Source: Streptomyces sp. NBC_01353 (GTDB taxonomy: Bacteria > Actinomycetota > Actinomycetes > Streptomycetales > Streptomycetaceae). From it: a stretch of 64,000 nucleotides of DNA. Position 1 is the stretch's first letter. Each line of letters opens with the position of its first letter. Position numbers and translations under genes: made by a program. Below the pieces are notes generated by a model. It worked only from the letters and a program-made list of their open reading frames with translations, did no database searches and was not told the origin of the DNA. The stretch covers positions 4,712,001 through 4,776,000 of the forward strand of contig NZ_CP108352.1 of NCBI RefSeq assembly GCF_036237275.1, read 5' to 3'. Shown here one piece after another: positions 45,946-54,119 of the stretch.

Positions 45946-47055
45946 TCAGCCCGTCGGCTGCTCGCGTTCCTGCTGGGCCAGCAGGTAGCCCGCCTGGAAG
46001 CGGCTCTCGGCGCCCAGGGCCGCCATCACGTCGGCGACGTGGCGGCGGCAGCTGCGGACCGAGAGGCCCAGGCGGCGGGCGATCGCGGCGTCGGTCAGGC
46101 CCTCCGTGAGGAGGCGGACGATCGTCTGCTTGAGTTCGTCGGAGATGTCCATGATCGTCTGGCGGTCCCATTCGGTCTCGAACGGGAGCGCCTCCAGCCA
46201 GAGTCGTTCGTACGCGCCGACCATGAACGAGACCACGTGGGGTTCACGGATCAGGACCGCCGCGTTCGGGTCGTCCGGGACCGGGATGACCGCCGTCGCG
46301 CGGTCGAAGACCAGCATCCGCATGAACTCGTCGTCCAGGGTCCGCACCTGGGCGCCCAGCTTGCCGACCCGCTCGACATACGCGCAGGTGCCTGAGGAGA
46401 AGCGGGCGGTGTGCTGGTAGAGGATGCGCATCCGGACGCCGCGGCGCAGGAGCTCCTCGTCCCGGGCGACCGCCTCCTCCAGGACCTCGGCGCGCCGGCC
46501 ACCGCCCGGCTGCGCCGTCATGACCTCGCTCTCGCAGGTGCGGCCCAGTTCGGTGATCGCCTCCCGGACCGCCCGGAGGTCGGTGAGGACCTCCACGTAC
46601 TCCGCCTGCCGGAGATGTGTCATCTGGGACAGATGCGTCTCGTAGAGCGGCATGAACGCCATCAACTGCTCGCGCGTGCGCTCCATGTGCAGGCGCCTGG
46701 CCCGCATCTCGCGCTCCAGCGGGCCCAGGGTGCGCTGGACCGCCTCGTCCGGTGGCACCGGCAGAACCCCGCGCTCCGGCGTGCGGCGCAACAGACCCAT
46801 GTCGAGCAGGGCCGACACGGCCGACTCCACGCGCGCGAGCGGGAGTTCCAGCTCCTCGGCCAGGTCCGCCGGTCGCGCGGGGAGGTCCGGATCGCGCCCG
46901 AGGATCGTCGTGTAGACCCGCGCCGGCGGATCGTCAGGCGCCAAGCCCTCCGGTAGAGCCTCCCCCGGAGGCGCGCCCATGAGGCCGACCGCGAAGCCGC
47001 CGCCAGGGCCGCTCGTGAGGCCCTCGGGCCTCTCACTTCCTACTGGTATCGCCAC
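45946..47055 (-). CDS. TrmB/LuxR-type cluster regulator 1
   Basis: About 369 residues. An N-terminal winged-helix-like region (RPADLAEELELPLARVESAVSALLDMGLL), a central ligand/PLD-like region as in TrmB proteins, and a C-terminal LuxR-type helix-turn-helix (TDAAIARRLGLSVRSCRRHV). It is a paralogue of the regulator at 57820. It is divergent from the DTGWG peptide gene, so their promoters share about 200 bases and it may sense that peptide or control the operon. GTG 47055 has a G-rich ribosome site; ATG 46980 is the shorter alternative. Confidence 0.8.
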   Translation of the reverse strand: MAIPVGSERPEGLTSGPGGGFAVGLMGAPPGEALPEGLAPDDPPARVYTTILGRDPDLPARPADLAEELELPLARVESAVSALLDMGLLRRTPERGVLPVPPDEAVQRTLGPLEREMRARRLHMERTREQLMAFMPLYETHLSQMTHLRQAEYVEVLTDLRAVREAITELGRTCESEVMTAQPGGGRRAEVLEEAVARDEELLRRGVRMRILYQHTARFSSGTCAYVERVGKLGAQVRTLDDEFMRMLVFDRATAVIPVPDDPNAAVLIREPHVVSFMVGAYERLWLEALPFETEWDRQTIMDISDELKQTIVRLLTEGLTDAAIARRLGLSVRSCRRHVADVMAALGAESRFQAGYLLAQQEREQPTG

Positions 47056-47256
47056 CTTTACCCCCGCTTGTGACAGCGTCCTGTTGCTGCCATGCAGCCT
47101 AATGAGCCATGCGGTCCGCCCGATAGTCATGCAATCCCGGATACGTTCATCTCACCGCCCACAAGGTCAAAGCTCACAGAGCTCGTGAAGCACGCGAGCC
47201 ATGCAAATCCCTTGAAAGCACTCGGACTTACTCATCGCGGAAGAGAGAGCAGACGA

Positions 47257-47472
47257 ATGAAGCGGCGGATCCGCAACACCGTGTACGCCACCCTGATCAC
47301 CGCCCTCGCGGGCCTGGCCACCGTCACCGGCACGCAGCTTGCCGCCGGCAGCGGAGCCGGTACCGGTACGGAGGACACGGGCTGGGGCGCGCCGGTCGTC
47401 AGCGGCACCTACGACACCGGCTGGGGCGCTCCGGTCCCCGGCCCGGAAACGAACGACACCGGCTGGGGATGA
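47257..47472 (+). CDS. Small secreted peptide with three DTGWG repeats
   Basis: 71 residues. MKRRIRN and a hydrophobic helix (about residues 9-30) form a Sec-type signal. The mature part is about 38 residues with DTGWG at 40-44, 53-57 and 67-71, the first two extended to DTGWGAPV; it ends exactly at the third repeat. There is no Cys and no recognisable RiPP leader motif. It is the first gene of the hydrazine operon, four bases before the aldolase gene, and divergent from a regulator. A signalling peptide or export-linked carrier is inferred; nothing proves either. Confidence 0.75.
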   Translation: MKRRIRNTVYATLITALAGLATVTGTQLAAGSGAGTGTEDTGWGAPVVSGTYDTGWGAPVPGPETNDTGWG

Positions 47473-47476
47473 CCGT

Positions 47477-48367
47477 ATGACGCTGCTCGACTGCACCCTG
47501 CGTACCAGCGGGCAGCTCACCGGCGGCGCGCCGTCACCGCAGCTGGTCGCCGACTATCTCGCGGTCTGCGCGCGGCTCGGCATCGACGTGATCGAGCTGG
47601 GGTACGTGCGCGATCCCGCCGACCGGACGGCCGGCGCCCCGCTGCCCGACGTCCTCACGGTCACCCACGCCGAACGGTACGGGCCGCGGTTCGCGGTCCT
47701 GCTCGACGCTGCCGAACTGCCTGCCGGGGACAGCCCCGCCGCGGCGGCTGCCGACCGGATCGCCGATCGGATCGCCGCCGTCCCACTCCCCGTAGGCCTG
47801 GTGCGCGTCGCCGTCCGCTACGACGAGGTGGCGCGCGCCGCCGCCCCGCTGGGACGGCTGCGCGACGCCGGGTTCGGCGTCTGTCTGCTCCTCACCGACA
47901 TCGACCTCGCCTCCTACCCCGAGCTCGACCGCTGTCTCGCCGAGACGGCTGCGCTCGGACCGCTCGACGCCGTCTTCCTCGTCGACTCGCTCGGCTCGCT
48001 CCGCCCGGAGCGGGTCATCGAACTCGTCCAGTCCACCCGCGCCGCCGTGGCTGCCCCGGTCGGCATCCACGCCCACGACAACCAGGGCTTCGCCCTCCAC
48101 AACACCGTGGTGGCCCGCAGCGCCGGCGCCACCTGGCAGGACGCGGCCGTGCACGGGATCGGCCCGGGAGCGGGCATCACCCGCACCGAACAGCTCCTCG
48201 CCCTGCTCGGCGCCACGCCCGCCGATCTCGGTCCGCTCCTCGAACTGATCGCCACCCACTTCGCCCCGCTCAAGCGACGGTACGGCTGGGGCGCCGGACC
48301 CCGTCAGGTCATGGCCGGCCTCGCCCGGATCCCGGTGGCGGCGGTACGGGGGTTGGACGGGGGCTGA
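47477..48367 (+). CDS. HMGL-like aldolase family protein with altered metal site
   Basis: 296 residues, TIM-barrel HMG-CoA lyase/4-hydroxy-2-oxovalerate aldolase family. The N-terminal signature reads LLDCTLRTSG: Arg8 is kept but the usual metal-ligand Asp of TLRDG is Thr9. The later HxH metal motif HAHDNQG is intact (His198, His200). The family cleaves or forms C-C bonds beside a carbonyl using a divalent metal. It is probably co-translated with the peptide gene upstream. Substrate unknown; a link to the hydrazine or amino-acid building block is inferred from the operon. Confidence 0.8.
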   Translation: MTLLDCTLRTSGQLTGGAPSPQLVADYLAVCARLGIDVIELGYVRDPADRTAGAPLPDVLTVTHAERYGPRFAVLLDAAELPAGDSPAAAAADRIADRIAAVPLPVGLVRVAVRYDEVARAAAPLGRLRDAGFGVCLLLTDIDLASYPELDRCLAETAALGPLDAVFLVDSLGSLRPERVIELVQSTRAAVAAPVGIHAHDNQGFALHNTVVARSAGATWQDAAVHGIGPGAGITRTEQLLALLGATPADLGPLLELIATHFAPLKRRYGWGAGPRQVMAGLARIPVAAVRGLDGG

Positions 48368-48447
48368 GGGGTGCCCCGCCCTGCCCCGCCCCGCCCTGCC
48401 CCGCGTCGTCGTCGCCCGTCGCCTGCCGCACCCCTCAGGAGACCAGT

Positions 48448-48951
48448 ATGCCCTTCACCGCACCCATCCTGCCCCCGGGAGAGCCGGCCGCCGCCGTCAC
48501 CCCGTACGGCAGCGCCGACACCACCCCGCCCGCCCGGCGGGCAGACCGCACAGGAGAGGCCATGGCCGACCGCAGCCCGAACCGCTTCCGTATCGACCGG
48601 AGTTCCGCCGAGGAGGAGTTCGGCCTCGCCTGCCAGCGGCTGATTCCGTGGCCCGGCGGGGACAAGGAGCCCCCGGTCGGCGCCATGGCCTGCTTCCTGA
48701 GGCCCGGCGGCGACTCCGACCCCGACTGCCACAACCAGGACGAGGTCATGATCATTCTCTCCGGCGCCGGCAGCGTGACCCTCGACGGCGTGCTCGAACC
48801 GCCGTTCCGCGCAGGCGACATCGTCGTCCTGCCCCGCAACCAGGAGCACGTCGTCCACAACACGGGCGACGAGGAGCTGAGCTGGGTCTCCCTCTACTGG
48901 CCGCTGCGCGAGCCCGCCGTCCGTACCGAGAACGAGGAGGTCGCGGCGTGA
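48448..48951 (+). CDS. Cupin protein, hydrazine-synthetase cupin component
   Basis: 167 residues from ATG 48448; an internal ATG at 48562 also has a good AGGAGAGG site and would drop a disordered 38-residue N-terminus. The cupin core runs from about residue 70 to 155. His95 and Glu99 (CHNQDE) and His134/His137 (QEHVVH) are likely metal ligands. In Spb40-type enzymes of s56-p1 biosynthesis a cupin and a MetRS-like domain are fused and join N6-hydroxylysine to glycine through an N-N bond. Here the two are separate genes overlapping by GTGA, which supports the same role. Confidence 0.85.
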   Translation: MPFTAPILPPGEPAAAVTPYGSADTTPPARRADRTGEAMADRSPNRFRIDRSSAEEEFGLACQRLIPWPGGDKEPPVGAMACFLRPGGDSDPDCHNQDEVMIILSGAGSVTLDGVLEPPFRAGDIVVLPRNQEHVVHNTGDEELSWVSLYWPLREPAVRTENEEVAA

Positions 48952-50540
48952 GCGCGACGCACTGGATCACCGCCACCCCGCCCACGCCCAACGGCGACCT
49001 GCACATCGGTCACCTCGCCGGCCCGTACCTCGCCGGTGACGTGCTGCGCCGCTATCTGGTGGCCGAGGGGGCCGGGACCGTCCGGTACACCACCGGCCTC
49101 GACGACAACCAGAGCTACGTTCCCGTCCGCGGCCTCAACGACGGCGGGCGCAAGGGCGAGGAGGTCGCCGACGGGTACGGCGCGTCCATCGAGTCCGTCT
49201 GGCGGCAGGCCGGCGCCGACTTCGACGCGATCGTCCGCCCGCGCCGTGACGTCGAGTACCAGTCGGTGGTGCAGGAGTTCTTCCAGCGGCTGTACGACTC
49301 CGGGCACATCGTCGCCCGTACTCGGCCGCTGCCGTACTGCACCGGCTGTGAGCGCTGGCTGTACGAGGCCTACCTCAAGGGCGGCTGCCCGCACTGCGGC
49401 TCAGGCTCGAACGGCAACGCCTGCGAGCCGTGCGGCCGGCCCAACGACTGCGCGGACCTGATCGACCCGGTCTGCACCGGCTGCGGTGCCACCCCCGAAC
49501 TCCGCGACTGCGAACGGCTCTACTTCCCCCTCGCCCCCTTCGAGGAGCAGCTCGCCACCTTCTGGGCCGAGGTCGACATGCCGCCGCACCTGCGGTCGCT
49601 GTGCGAGTGGATGCGCGTCGAGGGGCTGCCGGAGATCGCCGTCAGCCACCCCTCCGAATGGGGCGTGCCGGTACCGGTCGCGGGCTTCACCGAGCAGCGG
49701 ATCTACGTGTGGTTCGAGATGGCCCCCGGCTATCTGCTGGAGTGGACCGGCGCCGGGGAGACCGGGCCCGCGCCCGCGCCGGTGCAGTTCTTCGGCTTCG
49801 ACAACGGCTACTTCCACGCGCTGCTGTTCCCGGCGGCGTTCCGGGCGTACGACGCGGAGATCGCGCTGCCGAAGGCGTTCGTGGTCAACGAGTTCTACCG
49901 GCTCGAGGGGCTGAAGTTCTCCACGAGCCGACGGCACGCCATCTGGGCGCACGAGGAGCTGGCCCGTACGAGCGCGGACGTGCTGCGCTACCACGTGCTG
50001 TCGGACCGGCCCAACGGACGGCAGACCAGTTTCAGTTCGGCCGCGCTCGAGATCAGCCGGTCGCGGCTGGCGGACCGTTGGGACGGCTGGCTGGGCCGAC
50101 TGTTCGCCGCCGTCGCCGAGGGCGGAGGCGTGGTCCCGGCCGAGGCGCCGCGGGGTGCTGCCTGGGAGCGGCTGCGCGGGCGACTGACGGAGACCGTCGG
50201 ACAGCTGCGGGAGGCGTACGGGGTCGAGGGGTACGACGCCCGACGGGCGGTCGCGCTCCTCGACGAAGTGGTCGCGCTCGCGGAGGACTTCGGGTACGTG
50301 AACGGCTTCGAGGCGGAGCGGCCGGACGGCGCCTCGGCGTACCGCGCCGCGCTGGCCGCGCAGCTGGCCGTGGCCGCCGCGCTGTCGGCGTGGGCCGCGC
50401 CCGCGCTGCCGTACGGCTCGGCGCGGCTGTCGGAACTCCTCGGCCTGCCGACGGTACGCCCCGTGGACGCGGTGGCCCTGACGCCACTGGTCCCGGGCGC
50501 GCCGCTGGCGGCCTGGCCGGGGACGGTCTTCGGTGGCTGA
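48948..50540 (+). CDS. MetRS-like class I ligase, hydrazine-synthetase component
   Basis: 530 residues. Class I aminoacyl-tRNA synthetase fold: HIGH at 19-22, a zinc-knuckle region with eight cysteines between about 131 and 175, and a KMSKS-equivalent KFSTS at 323-327. The C-terminal part is a shortened anticodon-binding-like helical domain. It should activate an amino acid, glycine in characterised relatives, which is then attacked by N6-hydroxylysine; the cupin rearranges the ester to the hydrazine. It overlaps the cupin gene by four bases and the FAD gene by eight. Confidence 0.88.
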   Translation: MSATHWITATPPTPNGDLHIGHLAGPYLAGDVLRRYLVAEGAGTVRYTTGLDDNQSYVPVRGLNDGGRKGEEVADGYGASIESVWRQAGADFDAIVRPRRDVEYQSVVQEFFQRLYDSGHIVARTRPLPYCTGCERWLYEAYLKGGCPHCGSGSNGNACEPCGRPNDCADLIDPVCTGCGATPELRDCERLYFPLAPFEEQLATFWAEVDMPPHLRSLCEWMRVEGLPEIAVSHPSEWGVPVPVAGFTEQRIYVWFEMAPGYLLEWTGAGETGPAPAPVQFFGFDNGYFHALLFPAAFRAYDAEIALPKAFVVNEFYRLEGLKFSTSRRHAIWAHEELARTSADVLRYHVLSDRPNGRQTSFSSAALEISRSRLADRWDGWLGRLFAAVAEGGGVVPAEAPRGAAWERLRGRLTETVGQLREAYGVEGYDARRAVALLDEVVALAEDFGYVNGFEAERPDGASAYRAALAAQLAVAAALSAWAAPALPYGSARLSELLGLPTVRPVDAVALTPLVPGAPLAAWPGTVFGG

Positions 50541-52779
50541 GGCCATCGGGGGTGTCGGTACCGGGTCCCCGGGCTTCCGTGCCCGGTCCGCCTCCGCCGA
50601 GCCCGCCGGTGCCGAATCCGTGCTGCCCCGTGGCGCCGTCGTCGGGCCCTTCTCCGGGCCCCGGGCGGCATGGGGCGAGCATCTGGAACGGGCCGCCGCC
50701 CTGTACGGGGACGTCAACTGGGAGCTGTACGACGACCGGGGGGAGGCGGAGACGGCCCGGCAGATCGCCGAGGCCGTGGTCGCCGAAGGCCGGCACACGC
50801 TGGTGATCGGCCACTTCAACAGCGCCGGCGCCCGGGCCGCGCTCCCCGTCTACCGGTCCGGCGGCCTGCCCGTCCTGCTGCCGCTGGCCACGACGCCGGA
50901 CCTGCTCGCCGACTGCGGGGGCACGGTTCTGCGCTGGTGCCCGGACGACCGTGCCCAGGCGGCGGATCTGCTCGCCGCCGTCGGTGCGGCCGGCCACACC
51001 CGGATCGCCGTCACGCACGACGGGACGGCGTACGGGGAGGGCCTGGCGCGCCTGGTACGGGACGCGTGGCCCGCAGGCGAGCACGCCCGCCCCGGTACGG
51101 CCGCCGGCCTTCCGGCCGGGCCCGTCGTCTCGGACGGCAGCGGCCCGGCGACCGGAGCGCTGCCGGGCGTCGGCCCGTTGGCGACCGGCTTCCGCACGCC
51201 GGCGGGAGCGCCGGACGTCGTCTCCTCCCCCGGGGCCGACGCGGCCGCGCTCACCGCGCTCGTCGTGTGCGGGACCCACGGCGGGGCCGCGCGGGTCGGG
51301 CGGGAGTGGCGGGAGGCGGGGTTCGACGGGGAGCTGTACTTCACCGACGACTGCGCGGTCGACGAGTTCTCCGAGCTCCTCGGGGACGCGGACCGGGACG
51401 CGAACCCGGGTGCGAACCGGGGCGCTCGTGTGGCCCGGATGCGCGGAGGGCCGGAAGCCCACGTCATGGCCGCCTTCGCGGCGGCGACCGAGGCGCTCAC
51501 CGAGAACCCGGAGCGCACCGGGCGGATCCTGCTCTCCGCCGTACGGGCCCATGCCGACCGGGCGTTCACCGCGCTCGGGGAGCCCGTGGAGGGGAGCGTG
51601 GGCTGGGACTTCGTGCCCGTACCCGTACCCGCTCCGTCGCGTACGTCGACGTCCTCGGGCGGTGGCGGTGGTCACCGGGGCCGGGCCTACGACGTGATCG
51701 TCGTCGGCGCCGGAGTCGTCGGGGCCGCGACCGCCGCCGTGCTCGCCAGGCAGGGCGCGCGCGTGGCGCTCGTCGCGCCGATGGACGGGTGCCGTGACCA
51801 CGCCACCGCCTGGTCCGGTGGGCTCGTACGGGCCTTCGAGGCCGACCCGTATCTGCGGGGGCTCGCCCTCCGCAGCCATCAGCTGGCCTGGGGGCCCGCG
51901 GCCCTGGTCCCGGGACCGTACGGCTTCGTGCCGACCGGTTCGCTCGTGCTGTGCGGCGATGCCGACCTGGACCAGGCCGAGAAGGGCGTCGCCGAGCTCA
52001 ATGGCGCGGGTGTACCGGCGGAGCTGCTGGAGCCCGGGGTGCTCAGGGAGCGGTTCCCGGGGCTGTCGGTGGACGGGGTGAGCGCTGCGGTGTGGGAGCC
52101 GGAGGGCGGCTACGCCGATCCGCCGCGCACCGCGCGCGTGTACCGCGACCGGGCGCTGGCCCACGGGGCCCGGCTGCTGCCCGCCCGCGTGCGGGAACTG
52201 GTCGCGCCGCCCGGGGCCGACCGGGTGCGGGTCCTGCTGGAACCGGGCGGGCCCGTCGAGGCCCTGGCCGTCGTCCTGGCGGCCGGCAGCGGCACCGGGG
52301 CGATCGCCGGGCACCGGCTGAGCGGCTCGGACGCGGGGCGGACGAAGAGCATTCGGTACGGCTTCTTCCACCACCCGGACACGGCCGGTCTGCCGACCGT
52401 CGTCGACATGGTGACCGGCGTCTGGGGTCGGCCCCAGGTCTCCGGGGAGGCGGCGGGCGGGTACATGGCGGGGCGCCCCGTCGACGAGTGGGACGTACCC
52501 GCGGGCGGCGAGGACACGCTCACCGACGAGCACGTGGCGTACATCCGCCAAGGGGCGGCCGCACGCTGGCCCTGGCTCGCGGACCCGGCGACCCGCTTCC
52601 TCGGCGGCCGGCAGGGCGTCGACCTGTACACCCCGCACTCCCTGCCCCACCTCGGCCGGGAACGGCCCGACAGCCGCATCGTGCTGGCCACCGGCTGGTC
52701 CGGCGCCGGCTTCAAGACGGCCCCGGCAGCAGCCGAACTCGCGGCGGCGGAAGCCCTGGACGTCCTGTCGAGCACCTGA
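50533..52779 (+). CDS. FAD-dependent oxidase (DAO family) fused to a periplasmic-binding-like domain
   Basis: 748 residues in one frame. Residues about 33-370 resemble a type I periplasmic binding protein of the branched-chain amino acid class (GAVVGPFSGP, AVTHDGTAYGEGLARLV) but without a signal peptide. Residues about 384-748 form a D-amino-acid-oxidase-type flavoprotein starting YDVIVVGAGVVGAA and ending with ATGWSGAGFK. In s56-p1-type pathways an FAD enzyme cleaves the lysine-derived hydrazine to release hydrazinoacetate; that reaction is inferred here. The binding domain may hold the substrate amino acid. The start overlaps the ligase gene. Confidence 0.85.
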   Translation: MAEAIGGVGTGSPGFRARSASAEPAGAESVLPRGAVVGPFSGPRAAWGEHLERAAALYGDVNWELYDDRGEAETARQIAEAVVAEGRHTLVIGHFNSAGARAALPVYRSGGLPVLLPLATTPDLLADCGGTVLRWCPDDRAQAADLLAAVGAAGHTRIAVTHDGTAYGEGLARLVRDAWPAGEHARPGTAAGLPAGPVVSDGSGPATGALPGVGPLATGFRTPAGAPDVVSSPGADAAALTALVVCGTHGGAARVGREWREAGFDGELYFTDDCAVDEFSELLGDADRDANPGANRGARVARMRGGPEAHVMAAFAAATEALTENPERTGRILLSAVRAHADRAFTALGEPVEGSVGWDFVPVPVPAPSRTSTSSGGGGGHRGRAYDVIVVGAGVVGAATAAVLARQGARVALVAPMDGCRDHATAWSGGLVRAFEADPYLRGLALRSHQLAWGPAALVPGPYGFVPTGSLVLCGDADLDQAEKGVAELNGAGVPAELLEPGVLRERFPGLSVDGVSAAVWEPEGGYADPPRTARVYRDRALAHGARLLPARVRELVAPPGADRVRVLLEPGGPVEALAVVLAAGSGTGAIAGHRLSGSDAGRTKSIRYGFFHHPDTAGLPTVVDMVTGVWGRPQVSGEAAGGYMAGRPVDEWDVPAGGEDTLTDEHVAYIRQGAAARWPWLADPATRFLGGRQGVDLYTPHSLPHLGRERPDSRIVLATGWSGAGFKTAPAAAELAAAEALDVLSST

Positions 52780-52851
52780 CGCCGCCTGACAGGCCCGGCG
52801 GTCCGACGCCGGGTCTGTCCCCAACCCCCCACCCCACCGGAGGTGACACCC

Positions 52852-54102
52852 ATGACGGATCTCATGTCCCGCCCCTCGCCCCCCGGCAGGGAGGCGTCCG
52901 CGAAGAAGCTCGGCGTTCGGGCCCTCGTCGTCTTCTACGTCAGCAGCCTCGTCGGGACCGGCATTCTGCTCGTGCCCGGGCTGACCGAGCGGCAGGCCGG
53001 GCCCGCCTCCGTGTTGGCGTGGCTCGCGCTGGCCGTCTGTTCGTACCCGTTCGCCCGGTTCTTCGCAGAGATGTCCGCCTGGCGGCCCGACGCCGCCGGG
53101 CTCGCCGCGATGGTGACCGCCGGGCTCGGGCGGCGGCCGGGGCGGGCCGCCGCGCTGCTGCTCGTCGCGACGTACGTCATCGGCAACCCGGTCATGGGCA
53201 TCGTCTCCGCCCGCTGTCTGCTGGGCCTGCTCGGGCAGCCCGACGGGCCGGTGTACCCGATCGCCATGGGCTTCATGGCCCTGTCCGCCGCGTTCACCCT
53301 CCTCGGGCTCACCGCCGGCGCGCGCGTCCAGGCCGCCTCGCTCGTCGTGCTGCTGCTCGGGCTCGGCGGGGCCGTGGTGGTCGCCGCACCGCGGTTCGAC
53401 GCGGGGGAGTACACGCCGTTCCTGACGAACGGCTGGGACGGCGTCGGCATCGCCGTCGTCACCGCGTTCTTCTCCTTCCTCGGCTGGGAGAACGTCTCCA
53501 CGCTCGCCGATCAGGTCGACGACCCCGCCCGTAGCTACCGCCGCGCCATCCGCTGGGCCGTGCCCGTCGTCGGGCTGCTCTACGCCGCCGTCACCGCCGC
53601 CTACCTGGCGGTCCCCGGCGACGAACCCGTCGTCATCACCGCCCTGTTGGGCGCATCCCTCGGCGAAGCCGGCGCCGTCGCCGGCGATCTGCTCGCCCTC
53701 GGCCTCGCGGTCGTCGCCACCAACGCCTGGGTCCTCGGCGCCACCCGCGTCGTCCGGGCCGCCGCCCGCGACCGCATCCTGCCGCGCGCCCTGGCCGACC
53801 GGCCCGTGCCGGCCACCGTCGCCCTGACCCTCGCCTACACGGCCGTCCTCGGCGCCCTGACCCTCACCGACACCGGCGAGGAGCTCGTCCTCATCGTCAC
53901 CAGCAGCGCCTTCCTGCTGCTGTACGTCGCGGCGGCCGCCGCCGCCCTCCGGGCCCGCGGCACCGGGCGCGCCCTGCGCACCACCGCCGTCGTGACCCTG
54001 GTCATCGCCGCCGTCTTCCTCTCCTTCGCCGGTACGGGGCTCCTGCTGGCGCTGCTTCTCGCCGCCGGCTGCGCCGCCCTCACCGCCCGCACGACCTCCT
54101 GA
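52852..54102 (+). CDS. APC-family amino acid permease
   Basis: 416 residues with about 12 transmembrane segments. The N-terminal helix with GTGILLVPGL matches the GSGI substrate-binding break of APC transporters. It could import lysine or export an amino-acid-like product. ATG 52852 follows a perfect GGAGGTGA. It sits inside the hydrazine operon between the oxidase and the N-hydroxylase. Confidence 0.88.
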   Translation: MTDLMSRPSPPGREASAKKLGVRALVVFYVSSLVGTGILLVPGLTERQAGPASVLAWLALAVCSYPFARFFAEMSAWRPDAAGLAAMVTAGLGRRPGRAAALLLVATYVIGNPVMGIVSARCLLGLLGQPDGPVYPIAMGFMALSAAFTLLGLTAGARVQAASLVVLLLGLGGAVVVAAPRFDAGEYTPFLTNGWDGVGIAVVTAFFSFLGWENVSTLADQVDDPARSYRRAIRWAVPVVGLLYAAVTAAYLAVPGDEPVVITALLGASLGEAGAVAGDLLALGLAVVATNAWVLGATRVVRAAARDRILPRALADRPVPATVALTLAYTAVLGALTLTDTGEELVLIVTSSAFLLLYVAAAAAALRARGTGRALRTTAVVTLVIAAVFLSFAGTGLLLALLLAAGCAALTARTTS

Positions 54103-54119
54103 AACCGAAAGGCACCACC

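Noticed and set aside
47257-47472. Considered the DTGWG peptide as an amino-group carrier protein (LysW/AmCP), because s56-p1-type hydrazine clusters can contain one.
   Set aside because: It has a signal peptide, no zinc-binding cysteines and no C-terminal EDWGE motif, so it cannot be that family.
48948-50540. Considered a second housekeeping methionyl-tRNA synthetase.
   Set aside because: The KMSKS motif is altered, the anticodon-binding part is short, and the gene is translationally coupled to a cupin and a flavoenzyme; the hydrazine-synthetase role fits better.
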